A DNA stretch of 64,000 bases from Clostridia bacterium (lineage in GTDB: Bacteria; Bacillota; Clostridia; Lachnospirales; Lachnospiraceae). The stretch spans positions 186,001 through 250,000 of the forward strand of contig CAJTAK010000002.1 of assembly GCA_910574255.1 (NCBI GenBank), written 5' to 3'. Both the position numbers and the translations under genes were made by a program. Below, in pieces: positions 17,174-25,950 of this stretch. How positions within the stretch are numbered: position 1 is the first letter of the stretch; every line of letters begins with the position of its first letter. The notes beneath the pieces are model-generated. The model was not told where the DNA came from. It worked only from the letters and a program-made list of their open reading frames with translations, and searched no databases.

Positions 17174-17428
17174 TCTCATACTATGTCACTAATTTTTTGT
17201 TGCTTGAATTCATTTCATATTTTCTAATTTTGCAATGACAGCAGCTCATAACTGACCTCTTCTTGGTGGGATTCAAAAAGAGGATGTTATAACTGCCAGC
17301 ATATTTTCCCTGGGCAAATAAGAAAATGAAGCTATACAGATAGCTAAAATGCCATTCCTACAACTTTTTTATAAATTTTGAGTTAATTTACGCATAGGCT
17401 TTACCTTTTATCTTTAAAACCCAGGGGG

Positions 17429-17905
17429 CTATCTATGTTCCGACAGCTCCTTCAACTGTTTTTTTAGTGCTTCATTTTCTGCATTTATTCTTTCTATGGC
17501 AGAATTTTGTTCATATATTAACATATTCTTCTTATCTATCACGGAATCCTTCTCTTCTACCTTCTTTTGCAGTTCCTCTATCATAAATTTTACCGTATTC
17601 TCATCCAGCATCCGCAACGCTTCTGAAAACATCCCCAGCACCTCCTCCGGCCGTTGTCGCAGCATGGCTATCTCTTCATAGACTTCCTCTAACCAGGGAT
17701 ATTCTCTGACCAAGGTTTCCGCATCCACAAGATTTTCGGTAGACAGCAGAGACAGCCAAGCGGTCTGTTCGCTTCTGATTTTAGGATACGAGATTTTCCG
17801 AAATACGTCAAGGGATACCCAGGAAGCATTCCTGCAATAATTCCAACTTAAGGCCCGTATCAAAAACAGTCTTTCCGTGATGAATATAACACTCTCCGAT
17901 TTCAT
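17429..17905 (-). pseudogene. Rpn-family (PD-(D/E)XK) putative transposase, C-terminal remnant
   Basis: 158 codons. The first 40 residues look unlike a real protein start. From about residue 41 (YPKIRSEQTAWLSLL) on it resembles the C-terminal half of recombination-promoting nuclease/putative transposase proteins common in Lachnospiraceae, including FSEALRMLDENTVKFMIEE, and ends in a predicted coiled coil (KKVEEKDSVIDKKNMLIYEQ..). The nuclease core present in the full-length relative at 36161-37063 is absent. The similar block FSKELRELDRNTVQLM occurs in a second remnant at 63147-63410. Best read as a decayed copy, although a short protein could still be made. Confidence 0.7.
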
Positions 17906-17984
17906 GAAATATTTCCATGACTGTAATGAAAAAATATGATAAACTGTATGTGATTATACCTTACGGAACGAATTCCGCCATTCT

Positions 17985-18035
17985 AAAAGGGACATGCATT
18001 AACGGGGTACCTGCAGGGTATACCTTAACGAACAA
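17985..18035 (+). repeat. Short hairpin repeat upstream of the glycosyltransferase gene
   Basis: GGGACATGCATTAACGGGGT followed by ACCTGCAGGGTATACC. The same order of words (GGGACATGCATT, GGGGTACC, AGGGTATA) appears on the minus strand at about 1975-2015. It lies about 80 bp before the start of the next gene. Confidence 0.55.
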
Positions 18036-18111
18036 AGTCCTCCCCTCCGAAAGAGTATGGCGAAAACAGGTACTGCAGTATTGATTCTGAGGACAGAAAG
18101 GAATCCGGAAA

Positions 18112-19305
18112 ATGAGAATTGTCTTATATTATTCAGAAGTAGAGTCCTTTAATTTTTTTACCGATCAGCTATCCCGCCAGCTTAAAGCAAGAGGGCACGA
18201 AACCTTTATCCTGGATCTGGCAAATCCTCCGGCATCGTCGCCGCACTCTTACGTATCTTTTGCCCAGTTTGCATCCCAAAAGGTGGATGCTGTCATTTGC
18301 TTTGACGGCTTGGGGATTCGTGAGGATTCCTTTATTGAGCTGTGGAATTCCTATCAGGCGGCAGTAATTGATATTATTCTGGATCCGCCCCTGCGTTTTC
18401 ATCCTACTCTTATAAATCATCCCCGCAATTACCTTGCCCTTTGCTGTGATCGGGATCATGTGTCTTATATCCAAACGTATTTTGGACAGACTGCTCCCCA
18501 TGCGGCTTTTATGCCTCATGCAGGCGTCCTTCCCGAAGAAAATGCTGCCGTCATTCCATTTGGCGCAAGAAAATACGATATCCTGTTTTCCGGAACCTAT
18601 TACCACTGGGAATCTATGCTTAACAATCTAAAGGAGCTCTTTCCCGACAATAAGGAAATCTCTCATTTTTATGAGGTCATGTTCCGCAATCTGACAGAAA
18701 ATTGCCATCTGACAACGGAACAGGCTGTCCTTTACACCCTCCGTCAGCTTGGCTGGGATGTTTCCAGCGAGACTTTGAAAACACTTCTGCGCTGTTCCGA
18801 ATCAGTAGACTGGGCCGTGCGCCACTATTACAGGGAAAAGGTGGTCACAGTCCTTGCTGAGGCCGGCTTTGAGTTTTATCTTTTGGGACGAGGGTGGGAA
18901 AACCTTTCCTGTGTCCGCCGCTCCAATGTACATCACCTTAAGGATCGGGTGGCCTTTAAGGAAACACTTCCTTTTATGGCTGATGCCAAAATCAACCTGA
19001 ATGTGTTCCCTTGGTTTAAATCCGGAACCCATGAACGGATATTTAACGCATTGCTGCAACATTCGGTTCCTTTGACAGATTCCAGCAGGTGGGTGGATGA
19101 GAATTTCACGGATGGGGTGGATATTGCCCTGTATGATTTGGAGCATTTAGACAAACTTCCGGGTATCGCAGAGCATCTGCTGACAGATCAGTCATTTTCG
19201 GAGAGGCTCATTCAGAAAGGCTATGAAAAAGCCGCTCAGAACTTCACCTGGTCACACTGTACGGATCAGATTCTGGCGGCTATTGCACATATGGCTTTTG
19301 GATAG
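18112..19305 (+). CDS. CgeB-like glycosyltransferase
   Basis: 397-residue cytosolic protein. The C-terminal half (about 270-395) is a Glyco_trans_1_2/CgeB-type domain: INLNVFPWFKSGTHERIF carries the nucleotide-sugar contact region (GTHERIFNALLQHSVPLTD), followed by WVDENFTDGVDIALYD. The N-terminal half starts MRIVLYYSEVESFNFFTDQL, a Rossmann-like opening. CgeB in Bacillus is involved in spore surface glycosylation; the cotJ operon elsewhere in the window fits an endospore former, but the real acceptor is unknown. It is a lone plus-strand gene between minus-strand units. ATG 18112 follows AAAGGAATCCGGAAA, a modest ribosome site. Confidence 0.8.
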   Translation: MRIVLYYSEVESFNFFTDQLSRQLKARGHETFILDLANPPASSPHSYVSFAQFASQKVDAVICFDGLGIREDSFIELWNSYQAAVIDIILDPPLRFHPTLINHPRNYLALCCDRDHVSYIQTYFGQTAPHAAFMPHAGVLPEENAAVIPFGARKYDILFSGTYYHWESMLNNLKELFPDNKEISHFYEVMFRNLTENCHLTTEQAVLYTLRQLGWDVSSETLKTLLRCSESVDWAVRHYYREKVVTVLAEAGFEFYLLGRGWENLSCVRRSNVHHLKDRVAFKETLPFMADAKINLNVFPWFKSGTHERIFNALLQHSVPLTDSSRWVDENFTDGVDIALYDLEHLDKLPGIAEHLLTDQSFSERLIQKGYEKAAQNFTWSHCTDQILAAIAHMAFG

Positions 19306-19326
19306 ATATTATTTTATTTTCTGCCT

Positions 19327-19635
19327 TTAAGCCGGAAATGCCACGCCCGCCCGGAGTATAATATTGGGATAAGGTGTAAACTCCCCTGTCCGGATAGCGA
19401 ATCTTGCGTTTGCCGACATCTTCTTAAGCTCTGTGTGAGGAATAAACTCATGTCCCACGTCCGGCAGCTTCTCCTGAATATAAGCAAGAAGCTTCGGATT
19501 CTTTTCATGAATTTCCTCGGCAAGAGTGTAGAACTCCACCTCCGCCTCCTCCAGAACCGCATCCATGGTCTGAATAAAGGTGGGAACGCCGCCGCAAAGG
19601 GCCAGCTCTACCACCGGTATGCTGAAATACAACAT
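19327..19635 (-). pseudogene. RbsD/FucU-family pyranase/mutarotase, 5' truncated
   Basis: Residues from FSIPVVELALCGGVPTF to RTGEFTPYPNIILRAGV are clearly RbsD/FucU, about 100 residues. The first 25-30 residues, which in RbsD hold the catalytic His and NSH motif, are missing. Upstream in the same frame is unrelated sequence (KYKTTSAKGLTLR) that runs into the hairpin repeat at 19742-19866. The reading frame stays open to 19905 but has no matching start. It would have catalysed anomer or ring-form interconversion of the sugar handled by the neighbouring isomerase and kinase. It is probably inactive. Confidence 0.8.
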
Positions 19636-19741
19636 CCTCAGAGTAAGGCCTTTTGCAGAAGTAGTTTTGTATTTGACTGCTTTCACTATGAAAACAGCCA
19701 GGATTACGGACTTTCGTCCGGAAACCTCATACCTTATTTCT

Positions 19742-19866
19742 GCGGGCAACGAGCCAAGCGGACATGCTGGCATGTCCATTTGGCGACTGCCGCAAGGGTC
19801 AAATACCCCGAAGCTTGCTGCGTTACAAGCTTGATGCCCCGTTAGCTTGCTATGGGGTATTTGACT
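19742..19866 (-). repeat. Hairpin repeat family C, copy 1
   Basis: Contains GGCAACGAGCCAAGCGGACA, TGCTGGCATG hairpin, CATTTGGCGACTGCCGCA and GTCAAATACCCC twice in opposite orientation (19798 and 19850). The same text, inverted, occurs at 32649-32727. On the minus strand it supplies the last six codons and stop (TKSNTP) of the FGGY kinase gene and abuts the truncated rbsD-like gene, so it probably inserted or recombined here. Confidence 0.75.
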
Positions 19867-21340
19867 TTGTGAGAGCCTTGGAAACGGCTTTCTTCCAGCC
19901 CTCATATCTTTTATCCCTCTCTTCCGCTTTCATGGAGGGGGTAAAGCTTTTTCTCTCTTCACTGCCAAAGATCGCATCCTGTTGATAGAGTCCTGCAGCA
20001 AGACCCGCAGCATAGGCGGCTCCGATTCCGGACAGCTCTTCCGCCGGGGGAATGCGCACAGGAATTCCCGCCATATCACTTTGGAACTGCATCAGGTATG
20101 TATTCTTCGTAGGTCCTCCGTCCACCCGAAGCTCCTCAATGGCAATTCCCGATTCCTCTTCCATTGCCCTTACCACATCCGTAATCTGATAGGCAATGCT
20201 CTCCAGTCCGGCCTTTACAAGCTCCATACGTCCGGTTGTTCGGGACATTCCATAGAAGATTCCCCTTGCCTCGCTGTCCCAGTAGGGGGCTCCAAGACCG
20301 GAAAATGCCGGAACCAGATAGGTTTCATCCTGATGATTGGCCTGCTCCGCCAGAGTTCCCGTCTCCGCCGGAGAGGAAATAAGCTTCAAATCATCTTTCA
20401 TCCAGGTAATGACGGCTCCTGTGTAATTGATATTTCCCTCCAGCACATAGCTGACGGCTCCGTCCATTCCCCATGCAAGGGAGGTGACAACCTTGCTGCT
20501 GAATACCGGCTGTTCCCCAATATTCATCATAACGGAAGAACCTGTTCCGTAAGTGGTCTTTGTCATTCCTTTTGTAAGGCATCCCTGTCCGAACAAAGCT
20601 CCGTGGGAATCGCCCATCACGCCCCTGATGGGAATGGGTTTTTCAAGGAATCCCTCAAAGTCCGTCTCTCCGTAGCATCCGTTGGAATCTGTAACTTTAG
20701 CAAGGCAGGATACCGGAATTCCAAACAGCCCGCACACCTCCTCATCCCATGCCAGTGTTCTGATGTTGAACATCTGGGTCCGGGAGGCGTTGGAATAGTC
20801 CGTCCGGAACTCTTTTCCTTTGGTAAGCTTATATACAAGCCAGCTGTCTATGGTTCCGCAGCACAGCTCTTTTTTCTCTGCCTTTTCTTTGGCTCCCTCT
20901 GCGTTTTCCAGCACCCAGGCTATCTTGGCTGCGGAAAAATAGGGGGATAAGGGAAGTCCTGTACGGGAGCGCACCAGCTCTGCCTGACCCTGATTTTCCA
21001 GACGTTCACAAATCTTTGCTCCTCTTGCGCACTGCCATACCACGGCGTTGTAGATGGGAAGTCCACTGTCTCGCTCCCACACCATGGCGGTCTCTCGCTG
21101 GTTGCTGATCCCCAGCGTCCGGATTTCATTTTTGTCAATTCCGGCTTTTTCTATCAGAAGCTTTACTACTTCTATGGTATTGTGATATATCTCCATGGGA
21201 TCATGCTCTACCCAGCCTTTGTCATCCACCATCTGCCGGTGGGACAAGTCCGCCCGTTCCAGAAGACGGCCTGTTCCGTCAAACAGCAGGGCTTTTGTTC
21301 CCTGGGTACTCTGATCAATCCCCAATACATAATCAGCCAT
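19850..21340 (-). CDS. FGGY-family kinase, glycerol-kinase-like; candidate apulose kinase
   Basis: 496-residue cytosolic kinase. N-terminus VLGIDQSTQGTKALLFDGTG is the FGGY phosphate-1 motif; ISNQRETAMVWERDSGLPIYNAVVWQC and KTTYGTGSSVMMNIG match the glycerol-kinase branch, as does GLGAPYWDSEARG. In glycerol context one would expect glpF or glpD nearby, but the neighbours are split transketolase genes, an L-fucose-isomerase-like gene and an rbsD remnant. This points to a pentulose such as D-apulose as substrate, by inference. The last residues come from the hairpin repeat, so the native C-terminus was replaced. Hairpin copy A3 lies just upstream of the AGGAG site. Confidence 0.85.
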   Translation of the reverse strand: MADYVLGIDQSTQGTKALLFDGTGRLLERADLSHRQMVDDKGWVEHDPMEIYHNTIEVVKLLIEKAGIDKNEIRTLGISNQRETAMVWERDSGLPIYNAVVWQCARGAKICERLENQGQAELVRSRTGLPLSPYFSAAKIAWVLENAEGAKEKAEKKELCCGTIDSWLVYKLTKGKEFRTDYSNASRTQMFNIRTLAWDEEVCGLFGIPVSCLAKVTDSNGCYGETDFEGFLEKPIPIRGVMGDSHGALFGQGCLTKGMTKTTYGTGSSVMMNIGEQPVFSSKVVTSLAWGMDGAVSYVLEGNINYTGAVITWMKDDLKLISSPAETGTLAEQANHQDETYLVPAFSGLGAPYWDSEARGIFYGMSRTTGRMELVKAGLESIAYQITDVVRAMEEESGIAIEELRVDGGPTKNTYLMQFQSDMAGIPVRIPPAEELSGIGAAYAAGLAAGLYQQDAIFGSEERKSFTPSMKAEERDKRYEGWKKAVSKALTKSNTP

Positions 21341-21361
21341 ATTTATATATTCTCCTGTTTC

Positions 21362-21466
21362 AAGTTCCGCAACATCCAGCCCAGTACCAATTATCTCGAT
21401 AAATTTCCAGCCACAAACTACGTGTCTGTAAATTCATCTGGCACTGGTATGGAAATTGCTGTTTTA
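21362..21466 (-). repeat. Intercistronic hairpin repeat family A, copy 3
   Basis: Outer arms 21369-21388 (GCAACATCCAGCCCAGTACC) and 21440-21459 (GGCACTGGTATGGAAATTGC) pair at 15 Watson-Crick and 2 G-U positions in the minus-strand RNA. Conserved core AAATTTCCAGCCACAA..GTGTCTGTAAATTC. It sits between the transketolase and kinase genes. Confidence 0.85.
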
Positions 21467-21501
21467 TCCCGGCTCCATAACACCTATCCGCTGCTTTTCA
21501 C

Positions 21502-22431
21502 TTACAAATTTTCTTTTACGGTTTTTGCGATTCCCTCTCCGGTCAGTCCATAATGCTCAAATACCTCTTTTGAAGTTCCCGTAATAACCGGGGCATCCGG
21601 CAGCGCCAGGTTGATAACCTTTTTGGGGCATTCCGAAGCCACTACCTGGCTTACCATGGAGCCAAGTCCTCCGAAGGGCGCATGTTCTTCTACGGTAATT
21701 ACAAGTCTGGCATTTTCCGCTGCCTTTCGGATTGCTTCTTTATCAAGAGGCTTTACACAGTACATATCTACTACTGTTGCGCTGATGCCCTGTTCTTTCA
21801 AAAGCTCCGCTGCTTTTACGGCCGGATTTACCATTTCGCCGCAGGCGATTATCGCTGCATCGGTTCCCTCGGTGATTACGGTTGCCTTATCCATCTCAAA
21901 GGGGCAGTTTTCTTCTGTGTATACGTCCTCTACGGGATTTCTGCCCACACGGATGTAGGCCGGCTTCTCGTCCTTAAGGAGAGCTTCAATCAGCTTTGCC
22001 GTCTGGAAACGGTCGCTGGGAAGATACACACGCATGTTGGGGATGGCTGACATGGCCGCAATGTCCTGTGCGGAATGGTGGCTCATGCCCAGTGCTCCGT
22101 AGCTGATGCCGCCGCTGATGCCGATTAAGGTTACATTGGTGTTGGAGTAGGCACAGTCTACCTTTGCCTGCTCGTAGCTTCTTGTGGACAGGAAGCAGGC
22201 CGGGGATGCTGCAAATGGCTTTTTGCCGCATTTTGCAAGACCGGCGGCGATGCTCACCAGGTTCTGCTCTGCGATTCCTACCTCCACAAACTGCTTGGGG
22301 TACTCATTTGCAAAGGGAGCTAAGGATGCGCTTCCTCTGGAATCACTGCACAGCACTACAATGTCTTTGTCCTCTTTTGCCTTTTCCATTAATACTTCGC
22401 AGATGGCCTGCCTGTTTGGTATCTTATTCAT
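21502..22431 (-). CDS. Transketolase, C-terminal subunit
   Basis: 309-residue half-transketolase (pyrimidine-binding and C-terminal domains). Motifs: VVLCSDSRGSASLAPFANEY, VEVGIAEQNLVSIAAGLA with the catalytic Glu that activates thiamine diphosphate, HHSAQDIAAM, and the C-terminal VITVEEHAPFGGLGSMV. Its start overlaps the stop of the N-terminal subunit by 8 bases (ATGAATAA). Split transketolases are frequent in Firmicutes sugar operons. Here it probably moves a two-carbon ketol unit from a ketose phosphate to glyceraldehyde 3-phosphate. In the known D-apiose pathway a split transketolase of this kind acts on apulose 4-phosphate; that match is inferred from context. Confidence 0.92.
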   Translation of the reverse strand: MNKIPNRQAICEVLMEKAKEDKDIVVLCSDSRGSASLAPFANEYPKQFVEVGIAEQNLVSIAAGLAKCGKKPFAASPACFLSTRSYEQAKVDCAYSNTNVTLIGISGGISYGALGMSHHSAQDIAAMSAIPNMRVYLPSDRFQTAKLIEALLKDEKPAYIRVGRNPVEDVYTEENCPFEMDKATVITEGTDAAIIACGEMVNPAVKAAELLKEQGISATVVDMYCVKPLDKEAIRKAAENARLVITVEEHAPFGGLGSMVSQVVASECPKKVINLALPDAPVITGTSKEVFEHYGLTGEGIAKTVKENL

Positions 22432-23254
22432 GAAGAGCCGCCTCCTTTCCTTCCTCCAGATCTTTCATAATCTGCGCATATTCCTCTGCATTGGGCACCT
22501 TATGATGCCAGCCTGCTTTATTTTCCATAATGGAAGAACCATAGCCCTTGGTGGTGTTGGCGATAATGACGGTGGGGGATCCCTTTACGGTCTTTGCCTC
22601 GTCAAAGGCGGCTTTCAGCTCTTTGTAATCGTTGCCGTTTATGGAGATTACGTGCCATCCAAAGGAGCCCCAGCGCTCTTCCTGGCTGTCGTGAGCCATA
22701 ACGTCCTCGGTGCAGCCGGAGATCTGAAGACGGTTCCGGTCTACGATGGCGCAGAGATTGTCAAGCTTGTACTGGTGGGCGGCCATTACGCCCTCCCACA
22801 CGGAACCCTCTGCCAGCTCGCCGTCACCCATGATGGTGTAAACCCGGTAGTCTCTCCCGTCCATTTTTCCTGCCAGGGCCATGCCTACGCAGACGGGAAG
22901 TCCGTGTCCCAGGGAGCCGGAGTTCATCTCGATTCCCGGAAGCTTGTTGTTGGGATGGCCGATAAATTTGCTGCCGAATTTGGAAAATTCCTTGATTACC
23001 TGCTCAATAGGGAAGAAGCCCTTGGCTGCCAGCACTGCGTACAGGGCTTCCACGGAATGGCCCTTGCTCATTACAAAGCGGTCCCTGTCCGGATCGTCCA
23101 TATTTTCCGGACTGATATTCATCTGTTCAAAATACAATTCTACCAAAATGTCCATTACGCTCATGTCACCGCCGATGTGGCCGCCTTTTCCCTCCACAAT
23201 CATGTTGATGACGTTTTTTCTGAGATCGTAGGACAATGCTTTTAAATTCTGCAT
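22424..23254 (-). CDS. Transketolase, N-terminal (thiamine diphosphate-binding) subunit
   Basis: 276-residue partner of the C-terminal half. The thiamine diphosphate motif begins GDGELAEGSVWEGVMAAHQY and ends DNLCAIVDRNRLQ (GDG..N). SKGHSVEALYAVLAAKGFF and GSLGHGLPVCVGMALAGK are conserved active-site loops. ATG 23254 lies behind AAGGAGATG. The two subunits overlap by 8 bases and surely form one enzyme. Upstream on the same strand is the isomerase gene with hairpin repeat B2 in between. Confidence 0.93.
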   Translation of the reverse strand: MQNLKALSYDLRKNVINMIVEGKGGHIGGDMSVMDILVELYFEQMNISPENMDDPDRDRFVMSKGHSVEALYAVLAAKGFFPIEQVIKEFSKFGSKFIGHPNNKLPGIEMNSGSLGHGLPVCVGMALAGKMDGRDYRVYTIMGDGELAEGSVWEGVMAAHQYKLDNLCAIVDRNRLQISGCTEDVMAHDSQEERWGSFGWHVISINGNDYKELKAAFDEAKTVKGSPTVIIANTTKGYGSSIMENKAGWHHKVPNAEEYAQIMKDLEEGKEAALHE

Positions 23255-23272
23255 ATTATGTAAACATCTCCT

Positions 23273-23397
23273 TTTTTAAGTTGCTACGCAACAGTACTAA
23301 AGGGTAAAGTCGCTTCAGCACACATCTATGAGAGAAACTTTCATTCGAAAGTGCACTCATGAAAGTTCCTCTCGTGCGCTTTCGCAACTTTACCGTC
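23273..23397 (-). repeat. Intercistronic hairpin repeat family B, copy 2
   Basis: Starts GTTGCTACGCAAC (a small palindrome), then GGTAAAGTCGCTTCAGCAC; the inner hairpin GAGAGAAACTTTCAT/ATGAAAGTTCCTCTC spans about 23329-23372; it closes with GTGCGCTTTCGCAACTTTACC. The outer arms pair at 16 of 21 positions. It lies 20 bases 5' of the transketolase start. Confidence 0.8.
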
Positions 23398-23453
23398 CAG
23401 CAGAAAAATATTTCTGTTAAACACTTCTATTTTTGTTTACTTCGGTTCCGCAG

Positions 23454-24854
23454 TCACTCGCCCCGAAGATAAGCCTTTACATCCTCTTCAATGGGATCGT
23501 ACAGATCTGCCTTGATTCCCAGATACTTGCATGCCTCATACAGCACCGGCACTACGTTTTCGTGGATTCCTACGCAGTGGTGAATGTAGGGACCCTCCAC
23601 AATCTTTGCCTCCAGGCGCTTGATGTTCTCCACCTCTACCCACAGGTAGGTGCCCATGCCTTTCGGTCCGTCCACGCCCTTTGCATTTCCAAGGAGCAGG
23701 GAATACTCGCCGTTGTCGCCGTCAAATCTTGCCAGTGTCACCTGTCCGTGCTTTGCCTCGGCGGTAATGCTGCCCGGATGGTCAAAGGCCAGGGGATATG
23801 TAAGCTTCGGTGTCTCCTTTGCCACGGAAATGGGCCAGGGACCGCAGTGCTGCAAAAGCTCGCCGTTTGCAATATCCGGATGACGGATGGTCCAGTCAGC
23901 GAAGAAGCTGCGCTTCTCTCCCATTCCTGCCGCCTCCACAAGAAGTGCGGTAATGGCTCCGTGAATATCCGTCTCACAGACAACGGGGATTCCCTCCTCA
24001 TTCATCAGCGCATTGGCGGCACAGGGCATAATTCCAATCTCGGACTGAAGCTGGTTCCAGCACTGGATAGCCGCTGCCTTGCAGCCGTATTTCTTTACCA
24101 GATGCATCATGGCTACCTTGAGGGCGGCCACATTTTCCAGCTCATTTTCTTTGATTTGGATCTCCATGTGCTCCTTGCAGCAGCGGATTACCTCAGCTAC
24201 CTCCGTTCCCTCTTCCTTTGCCTTTTTCATCTCGTCTGTCAGCTCCGGCATGGGAATGGGGGAAAGCTGAACGTTGAACTTCTCCAGAAGCTCGCCCTCG
24301 TTGCACATGGTGGACCAGAACTCAAAGGGTCTGGTGGATATCTGAAGAATCCGGATGTTCCGGAATGTCTTTACCACATTGCATACGGCCAAAAAGTCTC
24401 TTAAGCCGCGCTCAAATACGGGATCGCTCAAGCGGCAGTTGGTCATGTAGGTGAAAGGAATGCGGAAGCGGCGAAGCACCTTGCCGGTGGCGAAAAGACC
24501 GCACTGGGTATCACGAAGCCTGGTTCCGTCCGGCTCCGGCCTCTCGTCTAAGGGGCCCCACAGAAGCACCGGAACACCCAGCTCCTTTGCCAGTCTTGCG
24601 CATTCAAATTCCGTTCCGAAGTTGCAGTGGGGCAGAAACAGGCCGTCCACTTTCTCTTTCTTAAATTTCTCCGCAATTTTATACATATCTTCATCATTGT
24701 AGAGAAGTCCCTCTTCGTTGATGTCGGTAATATCCACAAAGTCAATTCCAAGCTCTTCTAAGCGCTTTGCCGTCAGTCCACGGTACTTGATGGCATCCGG
24801 TGCGCTGAAAATGCTTCTTCTTGTGGGCGCATAACCGATTTTAATCTTTTCCAT
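23454..24854 (-). CDS. L-fucose/D-arabinose isomerase-family protein; candidate apiose isomerase
   Basis: 466 residues, related to the L-fucose isomerase superfamily (COG2407-like). Opening IKIGYAPTRRSIFSAPDAIK, then DGLFLPHCNFGTEFECARLA, VPVLLWGPLDERP, QCWNQLQSEIGIMPCAANAL and VCETDIHGAITALLVEAAG, where the E..D..H pattern resembles metal ligands of fucose/arabinose isomerases. It begins the minus-strand unit with split transketolase and FGGY kinase. An isomerase-kinase-transketolase set is the published non-oxidative D-apiose route, and apiosidase-like genes lie nearby. Other possible substrates are D-arabinose, L-xylose or another branched or rare pentose. ATG 24854 follows AGGAGGAAG. A LacI regulator is divergent. 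Confidence 0.82.
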   Translation of the reverse strand: MEKIKIGYAPTRRSIFSAPDAIKYRGLTAKRLEELGIDFVDITDINEEGLLYNDEDMYKIAEKFKKEKVDGLFLPHCNFGTEFECARLAKELGVPVLLWGPLDERPEPDGTRLRDTQCGLFATGKVLRRFRIPFTYMTNCRLSDPVFERGLRDFLAVCNVVKTFRNIRILQISTRPFEFWSTMCNEGELLEKFNVQLSPIPMPELTDEMKKAKEEGTEVAEVIRCCKEHMEIQIKENELENVAALKVAMMHLVKKYGCKAAAIQCWNQLQSEIGIMPCAANALMNEEGIPVVCETDIHGAITALLVEAAGMGEKRSFFADWTIRHPDIANGELLQHCGPWPISVAKETPKLTYPLAFDHPGSITAEAKHGQVTLARFDGDNGEYSLLLGNAKGVDGPKGMGTYLWVEVENIKRLEAKIVEGPYIHHCVGIHENVVPVLYEACKYLGIKADLYDPIEEDVKAYLRGE

Positions 24855-24871
24855 TTTCTTCCTCCTATTTT

Positions 24872-24925
24872 AGTTCTGTAATATCCAGCAGGATATTACT
24901 GTTTTTAGTTCCGTAATATCCGGTT
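24872..24925 (-). repeat. Intercistronic hairpin repeat family A, minimal copy 4
   Basis: AGTTCTGTAATATCC-AGCA-GGATATTACTG: the outer arms (24878-24886 and 24891-24899) are perfect, but the inner conserved loop is gone, leaving a 4-base loop. A second, one-armed piece GTTCCGTAATATCC follows. Located directly 5' of the isomerase ribosome site. Confidence 0.75.
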
Positions 24926-24977
24926 TTTATATCCCACCCCTGCATGAATCAAAGGCCTCATGCAGTGATGTACTGTC

Positions 24978-25063
24978 TGTAATATAGCTTTATCAAAGCT
25001 TTATAGCAATAAATAATAAAGTGATTTTCACTTTATTTTTACTTTACATACTTGTTTTTTTCT
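24978..25063. repeat. 86 bp direct repeat, copy 1, containing palindromic operator
   Basis: Differs from 27562-27647 at apparently one or two positions. It contains AATAAAGTGA-TTT-TCACTTTATT (25015-25037), a perfect 10 bp inverted repeat fit for a LacI dimer, and AGCTTTATCAAAGCTTTAT. It lies between the isomerase gene (minus) and the remains of a LacI gene start (plus), so it was originally the divergent control region. Confidence 0.88.
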
Positions 25064-25121
25064 TAATACTGATCATAATAGATGGAAATAAGGTTTACAG
25101 AACCATTAGAGAATAGAATAC

Positions 25122-25163
25122 ACAGCAATTACCGCAAAGGAACTGGCTAAAAATCAAATCTAA
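25122..25163 (+). pseudogene. 5' remnant of a LacI-family regulator gene
   Basis: The reading AITAKELAKNQI followed by TAA copies the beginning of the intact LacI gene at 27787 (AITAKELAKKLNL), but the start ATG is ACA and the frame stops after 13 codons. With the neighbouring 86 bp duplicate this shows that a copy of the promoter plus gene start stayed behind when a 2.6 kb segment became placed here. Confidence 0.75.
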
Positions 25164-25251
25164 ATGAACATTTAACCTCAGATACACTGGAATTTATAAG
25201 CGATTTTAAATAATAACCGCATTAAAAAGCTGCTGCACCGAAATGCAACAG

Positions 25252-25846
25252 CTAAGATATGCCGGAAATAAATACGGCTAGTAATAAACAGATGATAAAC
25301 CATTCCATGCCAATTCCCATTTTTCCCTTAATAGAATATTTTACAGGGGAAATATTTGTAGAATAATTTCCGCATCCTGCATTTGATAACAGCTGTTTAA
25401 CAGAATCAGATACATATGCAAAATCATTTTTCCCTGATACAATCAAACCGCTTGTCTTGTTCGCATAATGAATACGAAGTCCCTCTATGTTTTCAGGTGA
25501 TTCTAATACATGGAAACTGGGCATCATGATATACTTGTCCAAATATATCATTTCAATCGGATTATAAATCTTTGAATCTTTTTCCAAAATTCCCACAACT
25601 TCAAATGTGTACTCGTCATATAAATAGGTGGCAGAAAACCGAGTTCCTAACGAATACAAATTTCCATATTCATATCCAAGTATTACCGGAACCGTGCCGC
25701 CATTAAACAGATAATCTTCGTCATTGAAAAGTCTTCCGATATTACATTCAAAATGATTGCTTTTTTGTAAATTCTCGCTGATTTGAATACATAAAGCCGC
25801 TTGACAATTATCAGATAAAGCCTCCGTTTCGTAATCAAAACCTCAG
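25252..25846 (-). pseudogene. Fragment of FtsX/MacB-type ABC transporter permease
   Basis: About 195 codons of one frame: CNIGRLFNDEDYLFNGGTVP, ILGYEYGNLYSLGTRFSATY, EYTFEVVGILEKD, then to a hydrophobic end MEWFIICLLLAVFISGIS. This is the extracellular domain of an FtsX-like permease of the kind found in peptide export or immunity transporters. Both flanking membrane regions are missing except for the start of one helix, and there is no start codon with a ribosome site. Lower GC than the neighbours. It belongs to the inserted segment 25064-27561. Confidence 0.7.
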
Positions 25847-25950
25847 AATGTTCAGGTTGCTTGCATTTTTCCTGCAATGCGAGAGTGTGTTTTACACATA
25901 TGGTGGTGCAGTAAATTCAAAATGTATTCGGCCATAATATCTTTCTGCTG

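Noticed and set aside
19982-20950. A 322-codon plus-strand open frame
   Set aside because: Antisense of the FGGY kinase gene with no family features.
22184-23245. A 353-codon plus-strand open frame
   Set aside because: Antisense shadow of the two transketolase genes; the minus-strand products are clear family members.
23433-24404. A 323-codon plus-strand open frame
   Set aside because: Antisense of the isomerase gene.
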